Assembly (NCBI RefSeq): GCF_040580765.1
Contig: NZ_CP158687.1
Coordinates: 1,674,001 to 1,738,000, forward strand
DNA: 64,000 nt
DNA from: Lentibacter algarum
GTDB lineage: Bacteria; Pseudomonadota; Alphaproteobacteria; Rhodobacterales; Rhodobacteraceae
Reading direction: 5' to 3'
Under the pieces are notes generated by a model, which was not told where the DNA came from, did not search any database, and saw only the letters and a program-made list of their open reading frames with translations. Of the stretch, positions 26,883 to 34,697 are shown piece by piece. Both the position numbers and the translations under genes were made by a program. Every line of letters starts with the position of its first letter. Within the stretch, counting starts at the first letter, position 1.

Positions 26883-27163
26883 CGCCGAGCCTGATCACTG
26901 CCAATGCGCTCCTTGAGGGCGATGTCATTTACCTCACGGCCCAAGGCAGCTGGGCAAGAACAATGGCTGATGCCGAAGTCTTCACCGACGAGGCCGTGGC
27001 CGAGGAGCGCCTCTTCTCCGTCAATCCTTCCGAGGCTGTCGGCGCTTATCTTATGCCCGTGAGCCTTGCGGACGGCTCGCCCGCTCCCTTGCATTTTCGC
27101 GAGGCATTTCGTGCCACAGGCCCCTCCAACCGCTTTCACGGCAAACAAACCGAGGCTTTTTGA
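26879..27163 (+). CDS. DUF2849 family protein
   Basis: This 94-residue protein of unknown function is recognised by sequence and place as DUF2849, which recurs between cysG and the sulfite reductase gene in alphaproteobacteria. It has hydrophobic-acidic patterning (ALLEGDVIYLTAQGSWARTMADAEVFTDEAVAEE) and no catalytic motif. It overlaps cysG by 4 bp (ATGA) and is separated from cysI by one base, so it is translated with them. A role in sulfite reductase assembly, siroheme transfer or electron delivery is only inference. Confidence 0.85.
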   Translation: MTPSLITANALLEGDVIYLTAQGSWARTMADAEVFTDEAVAEERLFSVNPSEAVGAYLMPVSLADGSPAPLHFREAFRATGPSNRFHGKQTEAF

Positions 27164-27164
27164 A

Positions 27165-28847
27165 ATGTATCAATATGCAGACTTTGACAGAGCCTTTATC
27201 GCCGCGCGCAACGCGCAGTTTCGTGCTCAGGTCGCGCGGCGCATTTCTGGCGAACTTTCAGAAGATGAATTCAAGCCGCTGCGCCTGATGAACGGCGTCT
27301 ATTTGCAGCTGCACGCCTATATGCTGCGCGTGGCGATACCCTATGGAACGCTCAACAGCGCCCAAATGGGTGTGCTTGCGGATTTGGCCGAGACTTATGA
27401 CAAAGGCTACGGCCACTTCACCACCCGTCAGAACATTCAATACAATTGGCCAAAGCTTGGCGACATTCCCGATATGCTAGATGATCTCGCGCGCGTCGGC
27501 CTGCACGCGATCCAGACCTCAGGCAACACCATCCGTAACGTGACCGCTGACCACTTCGCAGGTGCGGCTGCAGATGAGCTGGCCGACCCGCGCCCCATTG
27601 CCGAACTGATCCGCCAATGGAGCACCGACCACCCAGAGTTTCAGTTCTTGCCACGCAAATTCAAAGTCGCTGTAACAGGCAGCCCCAATGACCGCGCAGT
27701 GACCGCCGCGCATGACATAGGGCTGCGCATTGTTGCCCGTGACGGCGCACTTGGGTATCAGGTTTTGGTCGGCGGCGGCCTCGGTCGTACCCCCATGATT
27801 GGCAAAGTTATCAAGGACTTCTTACCCGAAGCTGATCTCTTGCCTTACCTTGAGGCTGTGGTCTCCGTGTGGAATACTCTCGGACGGCGCGACAACAAAT
27901 ATAAGGCGCGCATCAAGATCACAGTCCATGAGCACGGCGTTGCGGAAATATCCCGTCTTGTGGAGGAGCGTTTTGCGCTGATCCGCCCAACGTTTAGTGG
28001 CGTTGATCAGATCCTTCTGGCTGATATCCGCGCCCAATTTGCCCCGCCCGTTTTTCGCGCGGCGCCCCTCGTGGCCTATGACGCAGCTTACGTCGCTGAC
28101 CCCGTGTTTCGCGCTTGGGCCGATACCAACCTTGCGCGCCATAAACGGGCAGATCATGCCATCGTGACAATCTCTCTGAAAGCCCACGGCGAGACGCCCG
28201 GCGATGCGACTGTCGCGCAAATGCGCCTTATGGCCGATCTTGCTGCGCGCTTTGGCTATGACGCCCTGCGCATCTCTCACGAGCAAAACGTGATCTTGCC
28301 TCATGTTGCGCGCGCCGACCTGCCGACGCTTCACGCCGCGCTGAAAGCGCAAGGTCTCGCAACGGCCAATATCGGCCTTCTAAGCGATATCATTGCTTGC
28401 CCCGGCATGGATTATTGCGCCCTCGCGACGGCGCGCTCCATCCCCGTTGCGCAAGACTTGGCACAGCACTTTGACGCGCTCAAGCTTGAGCACGACATCG
28501 GGCCACTGAAGCTAAAAATTTCGGGCTGCATCAACGCCTGTGGGCATCATCACGTGGGCCATATCGGTATCTTGGGCCTCGACCGAGCAGGCGTTGAAAG
28601 CTACCAAATCACACTTGGAGGCGATCACGGGACAGACCTTGCGCTTGGCGGGCGCACGGGGCCTGGCTTTAGCTATGGTGAGATCGTCCCTGCCATCGAA
28701 CGCATCCTGCGCTGCTATCTGGCCTTGCGCGAAAGCCGCGAAGAAACCTTTCTTGAGGCGTTTCGCCGCCTTGGCCTAGCGCCGTTCAAAGCGGCCCTTT
28801 ATGCGCCAGAAGCCCCCGCAAAGGAGCTGATCCATGCTGCAGAGTAA
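27165..28847 (+). CDS. cysI: Sulfite reductase hemoprotein (CysI-like; ferredoxin-type likely)
   Basis: This 560-residue siroheme/4Fe-4S enzyme reduces sulfite to sulfide with six electrons. The start at 27165 gives MYQYADFDRAFIAARNAQ; upstream frame is not conserved. Two ferredoxin-like half domains are visible (GYGHFTTRQNIQYNWPKL and the second repeat around 330-400), and the cluster/siroheme cysteines are in CPGMDYCALA and SGCINACGHHHVGHIG. Because no flavoprotein cysJ is present and fpr lies downstream, reduced ferredoxin is a reasonable donor. A nitrite reductase of the same family cannot be fully excluded, but cysH context favours sulfite. It overlaps cysH by 14 bp. Confidence 0.9.
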   Translation: MYQYADFDRAFIAARNAQFRAQVARRISGELSEDEFKPLRLMNGVYLQLHAYMLRVAIPYGTLNSAQMGVLADLAETYDKGYGHFTTRQNIQYNWPKLGDIPDMLDDLARVGLHAIQTSGNTIRNVTADHFAGAAADELADPRPIAELIRQWSTDHPEFQFLPRKFKVAVTGSPNDRAVTAAHDIGLRIVARDGALGYQVLVGGGLGRTPMIGKVIKDFLPEADLLPYLEAVVSVWNTLGRRDNKYKARIKITVHEHGVAEISRLVEERFALIRPTFSGVDQILLADIRAQFAPPVFRAAPLVAYDAAYVADPVFRAWADTNLARHKRADHAIVTISLKAHGETPGDATVAQMRLMADLAARFGYDALRISHEQNVILPHVARADLPTLHAALKAQGLATANIGLLSDIIACPGMDYCALATARSIPVAQDLAQHFDALKLEHDIGPLKLKISGCINACGHHHVGHIGILGLDRAGVESYQITLGGDHGTDLALGGRTGPGFSYGEIVPAIERILRCYLALRESREETFLEAFRRLGLAPFKAALYAPEAPAKELIHAAE

Positions 28848-29541
28848 CTTGGCCGCCAAAGCGGAACAACTCAACCTGCGCTTTGCACGCCTGCCTGCGG
28901 AATCGCTTCTCAAAGAAGTGTTTGCGCATGGCTTACTGGGGCGTGCAGCGCTTGTCTCTTCCTTTGGCGGCGAGGCGGCTGTGCTGTTGCATATGCTGTC
29001 CAAAATCGCGCCCGATGCCCCTATTCTCTTCATTGATACGGAGCTGCTCTTCCCTGAGACACTGGCCTATCAGGCCGAGCTTGCCACGCGCTTTCAGCTC
29101 AGCAATGTGCAGAGACTGCGTGCAGACACATCATTCACAGACCCCACACGCCGCTTGCACCGCTCTGACCCAGAGGCCTGCTGCGCATTGCGCAAAACCG
29201 CTCCCTTGCAGGCGGCACTTGCGCCCTATGCCGCTTGGGCCTCGGGGCGTAAACGCTTCCAGGGCGGGGCGCGCAGCACACTTGAGCTGTTTGAGGCCGA
29301 GCACGGCACAGGCCGCATCAAACTCAATCCGCTGGCGAACTGGTCGCCCAAACAGATCACCTCCTATTTTGAGGCCCATGATCTGCCACGCCACCCCTTG
29401 ACAGCAAAAGGCTATGGCTCCCTCGGCTGCGCGCCCTGCACAAGCCCCGCCAAAGGCCGCGCAGGCCGTTGGCAAGACCGCGCAAAAACAGAATGCGGCA
29501 TTCACCTGCCCGCCACGACGCCCAAAGGAGAAAACGCATGA
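28834..29541 (+). CDS. cysH: Adenylyl-sulfate (APS) reductase, thioredoxin-dependent
   Basis: This 235-residue PAPS/APS reductase-family enzyme makes sulfite. The P-loop-like SSFGGEAAVLLHML starts the nucleotide fold. The paired cysteines ACCALRK and CAPCTSP are the 4Fe-4S ligands seen in APS reductases (absent in PAPS-specific enzymes), and KTECGIHL holds the catalytic cysteine. So APS rather than PAPS is the likely substrate. Translationally coupled on both sides: 14-bp overlap with cysI and 4-bp overlap with the DUF934 gene. Confidence 0.93.
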   Translation: MLQSNLAAKAEQLNLRFARLPAESLLKEVFAHGLLGRAALVSSFGGEAAVLLHMLSKIAPDAPILFIDTELLFPETLAYQAELATRFQLSNVQRLRADTSFTDPTRRLHRSDPEACCALRKTAPLQAALAPYAAWASGRKRFQGGARSTLELFEAEHGTGRIKLNPLANWSPKQITSYFEAHDLPRHPLTAKGYGSLGCAPCTSPAKGRAGRWQDRAKTECGIHLPATTPKGENA

Positions 29542-29948
29542 CCCTTATCCGCGACCATGGTTTTGCCCCCGAAGACTGGCCCCACGGTTTTACAGAGAAT
29601 CCCCGCGAAATCGCAGGCGAGAACGGGGCTGGTCTTGATCTGCCCCCCGACGCCACGCTTGAGCAAATCGCGGGCCGCCTGCCCTCGTTGCGGCTCATCC
29701 GCATTGACTTCCCGAGCTTTGCCGACGGACGCGGCTTTACGCTTGCACGCCAGCTGCGCCTCATGGGGTATCGCGGGCGCCTGCGTGCCGCAGGCCACCT
29801 CATCGCCGATCAATACGCTATGGCGCGGCGGGCAGGCTTTGACGAAGTGGAAATCTCAGAGGCCGAAGCCAGGCGTCAGCCAGAGGAGAGCTGGCTCTTT
29901 CGTGCCGATTGGCAGGCGCATGACTACCAAGCCCGCCTACGGGGCTGA
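29538..29948 (+). CDS. DUF934 family protein
   Basis: This 136-residue protein is of the DUF934 family, regularly found after cysH or cysI in proteobacteria; no biochemical role is established. It starts MTLIRDHGFAPEDW (ATG at 29538 overlapping the cysH stop). Visible features are the hydrophobic RLIRIDFPSFADGRGFTLARQLR segment and GYRGRLRAAGHLIADQYAMARRAGFDEVE, typical of the family. It ends the operon; fpr follows after 70 bp with its own promoter-like elements. Confidence 0.85.
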   Translation: MTLIRDHGFAPEDWPHGFTENPREIAGENGAGLDLPPDATLEQIAGRLPSLRLIRIDFPSFADGRGFTLARQLRLMGYRGRLRAAGHLIADQYAMARRAGFDEVEISEAEARRQPEESWLFRADWQAHDYQARLRG

Positions 29949-29960
29949 TTTGCCCTTCAC

Positions 29961-29974
29961 CTGACATAGATCAA
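29961..29974 (+). promoter_or_regulatory. Weak FNR-type half-conserved box upstream of fpr
   Basis: CTGACATAGATCAA matches the FNR consensus TTGAT-N4-ATCAA at 8 of 10 positions. Its centre lies 41.5 bp upstream of a plausible start site at about 30009, and a -10-like TTAAAT (29996-30001) is in register. Low information, so tentative. Confidence 0.3.
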
Positions 29975-29988
29975 AGCTTACTAGAGGA

Positions 29989-30009
29989 TATCGGTTTAAA
30001 TCGCCGATA
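29989..30009. promoter_or_regulatory. Inverted repeat directly upstream of fpr
   Basis: TATCGG (29989-29994) and CCGATA (30004-30009) form a perfect 6-bp inverted repeat with a 9-bp spacer, overlapping the presumed -10 and start site and ending 9 bp before the fpr start. It could be a repressor site. Confidence 0.35.
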
Positions 30010-30018
30010 AGAGACATA

Positions 30019-30867
30019 ATGAACGAGATAAGCAGCATGACCGAGGCAAAACCGATCAAAACGCCCACCCTGCCCGATGCGCAGACTGTCACCCAAGTAA
30101 AGCACTACACAGATCGTCTGTTCAGCTTCCGCTGTACGCGGCCTGCAAGCTTGCGCTTTCGCTCGGGCGAATTTGTCATGATCGGCCTCATGGGCGCGCC
30201 TGACGAAAAAACAGGCAAGCAAAAACCGCTTTTGCGCGCTTACTCCATTGCCTCACCGAGCTGGGACGAAGAGCTTGAATTCTATTCCATCAAGGTTCAG
30301 GACGGCCCACTCACCTCGCGCCTTCAGCATATCAATGTCGGGGATGAAGTCATCCTGCGCCCTAAGCCTGTTGGTACGCTCGTGCATGATGCCCTCTTGC
30401 CTGGGAAGCGGATATGGTTCTTTGCCACAGGTACGGGTTTTGCGCCCTTTGCGAGCCTGTTGCGTGAGCCACAGACCTATACGGATTATGACGAAGTCAT
30501 CATCACCCACACCTGTCGCGAAGCCGGCGAGCTGACGTATGGCGCCGAGATCATTGAAAGCCTCAAGACAGACGAGCTCCTCAACGAAGTCATAGGCGAT
30601 GGCTTTTGGAAGAAGATCAAATATTACCCGACCACAACCCGCGAAGAGAGCCCAAAAATGGGCCGTATCACCGATTTGATGCGCTCAGGCGAGGCCTTTA
30701 CAGATCTTGGCGTTGAGCCGATCTGTCCAAAGAACGACCGCGCAATGATTTGTGGCAATCTTGCCTTTAACATTGAGCTTAAAGAGATGCTCGAAGGCTA
30801 CGGCCTTGAAGAAGGCGCGAACTCAGAGCCAAAAACCTATGTTGTCGAAAAAGCGTTCCTCGACTAA
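30019..30867 (+). CDS. fpr: Ferredoxin-NADP+ reductase
   Basis: This 282-residue flavoprotein exchanges electrons between NADPH and ferredoxin/flavodoxin. The FAD-binding module (about 25-120) has RAYSIASPSWDEELEFYSIKVQDGPLTSRLQ, and the NADP module (125-282) has FFATGTGFAPFASLLREP and the C-terminal YVVEKAFLD ending typical of subclass I bacterial reductases. It follows the sulfite reductase operon by 70 bp and is a natural electron source for a ferredoxin-type sulfite reductase, though oxidative-stress roles are also known. An in-frame ATG six codons later is an alternative start. Confidence 0.94.
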   Translation: MNEISSMTEAKPIKTPTLPDAQTVTQVKHYTDRLFSFRCTRPASLRFRSGEFVMIGLMGAPDEKTGKQKPLLRAYSIASPSWDEELEFYSIKVQDGPLTSRLQHINVGDEVILRPKPVGTLVHDALLPGKRIWFFATGTGFAPFASLLREPQTYTDYDEVIITHTCREAGELTYGAEIIESLKTDELLNEVIGDGFWKKIKYYPTTTREESPKMGRITDLMRSGEAFTDLGVEPICPKNDRAMICGNLAFNIELKEMLEGYGLEEGANSEPKTYVVEKAFLD

Positions 30868-30892
30868 CGCGCTTTAACACATAGCCCATAAA

Positions 30893-30921
30893 AAAGCCCC
30901 GCTCAACCTGAGCGGGGCTTT
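30893..30921. terminator. Bidirectional terminator between fpr and the Ala/Thr repeat protein gene
   Basis: A 13-bp perfect stem AAAGCCCCGCTCA/TGAGCGGGGCTTT (30893-30905 with 30909-30921) with a 3-nt loop lies between two convergent genes, with an A-run on the left. Confidence 0.93.
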
Positions 30922-30944
30922 CTGCTTGTCACGCGGTGTTAGGC

Positions 30945-31754
30945 TTACATGCCCATCGCTTCTTTTACTTTTGTCAGGATTTCTTTCAGCGCGTCAGGGT
31001 TGTCCTGAGCAGCTTCCAGACCCTTCTTGAGAAGGCCCTTCTGCATCGCGCCAATCTTGTCTGAACCGTCGATCATCTCGGCGACTTTTTCAAAATTGAA
31101 CCCTTCAGGTGTGAGCAATTCGCCCATCCCTGTCATGGCGTCTGTCGCCGCTTCGGTTGTGGCTTCAGCGGCCGCTTCCGTTGCTGCAGCTGCGTCACTG
31201 GCAGCATCAGTTGTCGCTTCGGCAGCTTCTGAAGCTACGTCAGTTGCGGCTTCCGTGGTCGCTTCTACCGCATCCGTTGCTGTCTCAGTGACGGCTGTTG
31301 CCGCATCACTGGCCGCCTCAGTCGTGGCCTCAACTGCGTCAGTCGCAGCTTCTGTTGTGGTTTCAACTGCGTCAGTCGCTGTCTCGGTCACAGCTGTTGC
31401 TGCGTCTGTTGTCGCTTCCACAGCCTCGGCTGCAGTTTCAGTGACAGCAGTTGCTGCATCTGTTGCCGCTTCGGTGGTGGCTTCAACTGCGTCTGTCGCG
31501 GCATCGGCTGTCGCCTCGGCAGCTTCAGTCACGGCTGTTGCCGCTTCAGTTGCTGTTTCTGTCGCCGCATCCACAGCGCCTTCAACGGCTTCAGCAACGC
31601 CTTCGGCGGCTTCAGTGACGGCTTCAACAGGGGCAACTTCTGTCACCGTCTCTGTCACGCTTTCAACGGCTTCTGTCACGCTCTGGCCCGAATACACAAA
31701 GTACCCAACGCCCAAAACAATAGCCGCAAGCACAATCCACAGTAAATTCTTCAT
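30945..31754 (-). CDS. Membrane-anchored Ala/Thr/Glu-rich repeat protein
   Basis: This 269-residue protein of unknown function has an N-terminal membrane segment (MKNLLWIVLAAIVLGVGYFV), a long low-complexity middle (about 28-205) made of variants of AATDAVEATTEA, AATAVTETA and similar units with roughly 11-residue spacing, and a distinct C-terminal domain (about 210-269, LTPEGFNFEKVAEMIDGSDKIGAMQKG). The composition predicts a long amphipathic helix or coiled coil like apolipoprotein or LEA proteins. It probably lies in the periplasm, anchored to the inner membrane. Repeat number may vary between strains. The opposite strand also looks open because of the repeat composition; it is a shadow. 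Confidence 0.7.
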   Translation of the reverse strand: MKNLLWIVLAAIVLGVGYFVYSGQSVTEAVESVTETVTEVAPVEAVTEAAEGVAEAVEGAVDAATETATEAATAVTEAAEATADAATDAVEATTEAATDAATAVTETAAEAVEATTDAATAVTETATDAVETTTEAATDAVEATTEAASDAATAVTETATDAVEATTEAATDVASEAAEATTDAASDAAAATEAAAEATTEAATDAMTGMGELLTPEGFNFEKVAEMIDGSDKIGAMQKGLLKKGLEAAQDNPDALKEILTKVKEAMGM

Positions 31755-31952
31755 AACTCTTTCCCCTTAGGTTCGGGCGCCCAGATTCTTCTGGGGCGCG
31801 CTCAATCTGCCAAATGGCGTAGGCCAACGGAAGCTGCAAGGGGGAAAGCCTCCAAAATCAGCTCAAATCAGCCGATTGCCGCTTGAATCCGCCTCATTCG
31901 CGCTCTACCCTGCCCGACGACTAGCTAGGTCAACAACACAAGGATCAAAACC

Positions 31953-32507
31953 ATAGCCCGTAGACCTCATAACGCGCCTCCACAGCGCGACACTGGCCCC
32001 CGCGTCAATGACCGTATCACAAGCACTGAAATCCGTCTGATTGGCGCCGATGGCGAAAACGTAGGTGTTGTGACGCCTGCGCAAGCCATGATTATGGCCG
32101 AAGAGGCAGAACTCGACCTTGTCGAGATTTCGCCCAATGCAAACCCACCCGTTTGCAAAATAATGGATTTCGGCAAGTTCAAATACGAACAGCAGAAGCG
32201 CGAAGCCGAGGCCCGCAAAAAGCAGAAGATCATCGAGATCAAAGAGGTCAAGTTCCGCCCGAACACCGACACGCATGATTACGACGTCAAAATGCGCAAC
32301 GTGGTCAAGTTTCTCAACAACGGTGACAAAGTCAAAGTCACGCTGCGCTTTCGCGGCCGTGAGATGGCGCACCAGAACTTGGGCCGCGAACTTCTGGAGC
32401 GTATCGCAGATGACGTGATCGCAGCAGAGCTCGGCAAGATCGAGAACTTCCCCAAGATGGAAGGCCGCCAAATGGTTATGCTGATCGGTCCAACCGCAAG
32501 CAAATGA
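31953..32507 (+). CDS. infC: Translation initiation factor IF-3 with AUA start codon
   Basis: This 184-residue protein prevents subunit joining and proofreads initiation. Both domains are complete: N-terminal ([25 protein letters not shown]), linker ([15 protein letters not shown]) and C-terminal ([19 protein letters not shown]...). No ATG, GTG or TTG precedes the N-terminal domain in frame: the first is GTG at 32070, which would delete the conserved first 39 residues. The frame is closed by TAG at 31926. A ribosome site AAGGA (31940-31944) lies 8 nt before ATA at 31953, giving (M)ARRPHNAPP. Rare start codons on infC allow IF-3 to repress itself, as known for E. coli AUU. Confidence 0.9.
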   Translation: MARRPHNAPPQRDTGPRVNDRITSTEIRLIGADGENVGVVTPAQAMIMAEEAELDLVEISPNANPPVCKIMDFGKFKYEQQKREAEARKKQKIIEIKEVKFRPNTDTHDYDVKMRNVVKFLNNGDKVKVTLRFRGREMAHQNLGRELLERIADDVIAAELGKIENFPKMEGRQMVMLIGPTASK

Positions 32508-32527
32508 TCTCGCTCGCACGAATAGAC

Positions 32528-32555
32528 ACGCCCCGCCTAATCCGCGGGGCGTTTT
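32528..32555 (+). terminator. Terminator of infC
   Basis: A 9-bp perfect stem ACGCCCCGC/GCGGGGCGT (32528-32536 with 32544-32552) with a 7-nt loop is followed by four T residues, 20 bp after infC and just upstream of the next gene. Confidence 0.85.
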
Positions 32556-32575
32556 GCGTTTGAAAGGAACCTCTC

Positions 32576-33169
32576 ATGTGGGAAGAGCGCTACAAAACCC
32601 CTGACTACCTCTTTGGCACAGAGCCCGCCGACTTTCTAAAGGCTCACGAGGCCCTACTCACATCGGGCCAAACAGCGCTTAGCGTCGCAGACGGAGAAGG
32701 CCGCAATTCAGTCTTCCTCGCCGAGAAAGGTCTTTCTGTCACAGCTCTCGAATATGCCCCCTCTGCCATTGCCAAGGCAAAAGCGCTTGCCACCAAGCGC
32801 GGTGTTCAGGTCGATTTTTGTGAGGTGGATGTTCTGTCTCACGCGTTTGAAGAGACTTACGACATGGTCCTTGGTATTTTCATTCAATTCCTCGGCCCCG
32901 CCGAGCGGAGTCTGGTCTTTGAGCGGATGAAAGGTGCTGTCAAACCACAGGGCCTTATGATGCTGCACGGCTATACCCCCGAACAGATCACCTTTAAGAC
33001 AGGCGGCCCGCCTCAAGCCGAAAACATGTATACGAAAGAGCTTCTCAAAGACGCCTTCTCAGATTGGGACATCCTCACCTGCCGCTCCTATGAGGCCGAA
33101 ATCTCGGAGGGCACAGGCCACGCAGGTCGCTCCGCCTTGATCGACTTCATTGCCCGCAAACCAGACTGA
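32576..33169 (+). CDS. Class I SAM-dependent methyltransferase
   Basis: This 197-residue cytoplasmic methyltransferase shows the SAM-binding loop in LSVADGEGRNSVFLAEKG, the acidic end of strand 2 (TALEYAPSAI) and EVDVLSHAFEETYDMVLGIF. It resembles the TehB/thiopurine methyltransferase-like group that handles small molecules, but the acceptor is unknown. It lies after the infC terminator with its own ribosome site (GAAAGGAACC) and has no evident functional partner. Confidence 0.85.
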   Translation: MWEERYKTPDYLFGTEPADFLKAHEALLTSGQTALSVADGEGRNSVFLAEKGLSVTALEYAPSAIAKAKALATKRGVQVDFCEVDVLSHAFEETYDMVLGIFIQFLGPAERSLVFERMKGAVKPQGLMMLHGYTPEQITFKTGGPPQAENMYTKELLKDAFSDWDILTCRSYEAEISEGTGHAGRSALIDFIARKPD

Positions 33170-33285
33170 ACTTCCTTTAGACATTAAAGCGGCCAGCCCC
33201 TGCTCTAAGCCTGTGCACCCAAGCCAAAAAGCAAACGGCCCACGTTTTTCAACGCAGGCCGCTTACCCATGGGTCTCTTCAGGGA

Positions 33286-33870
33286 TTACTCAGCAGGCAC
33301 AGCCACGCCGCCGCCGCCAATCCGCTCAGGCAGAACGAAAGCGATAACAATAAAGGCCAGCCCCATCAGGATACCGATGATATCGCCTGACATGGCCGTT
33401 AGCCCGTCAAACTTTGAGCCAGGGACTGTACCGAGCGTGGTCTTTCCGCCCATGACATCGTCCAGCATGCCGCTGGCTTTCCACGCGGGATAAGTGACCA
33501 TATAGGCCGCAGCCCCAAGCAAGCCGCCAGCGATAAAGAAGAGCGCGTCCTTGCGTCCCGAGGCCGCTGCACAAACGCCCGTACCTGGGCAGAAGCCAGA
33601 GGCCGCCCAGCCTGCGCCGAGCATAAGACCCCCTACAAACACACCGACATAGGCGGCTTTGACACTCATATGGCCCACATCCACAAGCCCGATCATCTGG
33701 CCGGCAAACATCAGAACAGAGCCTGTGCCGATCGCGAGCAGAATGGTTTTCATCAGGTTGAGGTTTGTCAGCGCCAGCATACGACCAATATAGGTCGGGT
33801 TGGTTGCGCCGATACGGTCAAGCACTGCGCCGAACGCTGCGCCAATCACAATTGCGAGTAAAATTTCCAT
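33286..33870 (-). CDS. YeeE/YedE-family sulfur transporter, C-terminal half protein
   Basis: This 194-residue membrane protein is of the YeeE/YedE (TsuA-like) family, which imports thiosulfate or other sulfur compounds. About five hydrophobic segments are visible, with the family cysteine motif GWAASGFCPGTGVCAAASGR. It is one half of a split transporter; the other half is encoded directly upstream with a 1-bp gap. The C-terminal end is glycine-rich. Substrate is inferred from the family. Confidence 0.88.
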   Translation of the reverse strand: MEILLAIVIGAAFGAVLDRIGATNPTYIGRMLALTNLNLMKTILLAIGTGSVLMFAGQMIGLVDVGHMSVKAAYVGVFVGGLMLGAGWAASGFCPGTGVCAAASGRKDALFFIAGGLLGAAAYMVTYPAWKASGMLDDVMGGKTTLGTVPGSKFDGLTAMSGDIIGILMGLAFIVIAFVLPERIGGGGVAVPAE

Positions 33871-33871
33871 C

Positions 33872-34423
33872 TCAGCTCTCCTTCCGATACATCATCAACG
33901 CCACGGGGACAGCCGCAGCAAAAGCACCCGCTGCAAAGAGATAGCCCGACACAGCCGTCTGCATCATCCCGCTCATCATATGGCCCGAGGTACAGCCACC
34001 AGCGAGGCGCGCGCCGTAAAGCACAATAAAACCGCCCAAAAAGGCCACAAGGTAGCGCTTCGTCTGGCTGTTTCCATAGGTGTTGCGCCATATTTCAGGC
34101 ATCCCGCGCTCAGCAGCATCAAGCCCGCCACGCAGGCGTGTGGATATAAAAGCCCCAGCCATCATCGCCAGAACAAAGATAAACGAATAGTTCAGCGGGT
34201 TGGCGACAGATTTGGCATATTTGCCGCCCGATTTTGCCAGATAGGCGTTGGTTGAGGTATAACCCTCTTCCGTTTTGGTCACGAGTTCGCTGTTCACTAC
34301 GTCGCCAATGATGCCATCCAAAATGACAAATTGCGTACTCACGCCAATCGGCTTCACAAGCAGCACAGCGAGGAAAAATACCCCCCCGAGCAGCACGCCG
34401 CCAATTTTCCAATCCAATGTCAT
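33872..34423 (-). CDS. YeeE/YedE-family sulfur transporter, N-terminal half protein
   Basis: This 183-residue membrane protein is of the same family as its downstream partner, with the conserved GARLAGGCTSGHMMSGMMQTAVSG motif, where the cysteine faces the sulfur substrate. It has about four to five membrane segments and an inserted loop (residues 40-70) that is probably outside the membrane. It is first in the two-gene operon, with AGGAGG 7 nt before the ATG and a class-II FNR-type promoter upstream, so expression is probably induced at low oxygen. Confidence 0.88.
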   Translation of the reverse strand: MTLDWKIGGVLLGGVFFLAVLLVKPIGVSTQFVILDGIIGDVVNSELVTKTEEGYTSTNAYLAKSGGKYAKSVANPLNYSFIFVLAMMAGAFISTRLRGGLDAAERGMPEIWRNTYGNSQTKRYLVAFLGGFIVLYGARLAGGCTSGHMMSGMMQTAVSGYLFAAGAFAAAVPVALMMYRKES

Positions 34424-34454
34424 GGTGTTTCCTCCTGTTACATTCCATCACTCG

Positions 34455-34494
34455 AATATCACAGCAAGCAAACGCACGACTTGATACATATCAA
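34455..34494 (-). promoter_or_regulatory. Class-II FNR-type promoter of the YeeE/YedE operon
   Basis: A perfect FNR consensus TTGATACATATCAA lies at 34481-34494. If it is centred at -41.5, the start site is about 34446 and the -10 element falls exactly on GATATT (34460-34455 on the minus strand). The box is 58 bp from the ATG. FnrL or a related CRP/FNR regulator is the likely activator. Confidence 0.75.
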
Positions 34495-34697
34495 ATTCCG
34501 CATGTGTGACCTGATTGTTTCCAATCTTGTTAAAATCACACAGTTTTTTCTGGGTGAGCGGGCAAAGATTGACGCCTGATCAGGCAAATGGCATAGTTTT
34601 TGGAAACAATTAGATGCCAGAATGCCAAAAAGGCGCGGCACAAAATAGGCGGGCAGCCCATGTTAGATATCTCCGGCAAAAGGTCGGGGTGCGTATA

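Noticed and set aside
31027..31770. Open plus-strand frame opposite the Ala/Thr repeat gene
   Set aside because: It is the mirror of a repeat-rich coding sequence; the minus frame has the membrane anchor, distinct C-terminal domain and terminator.
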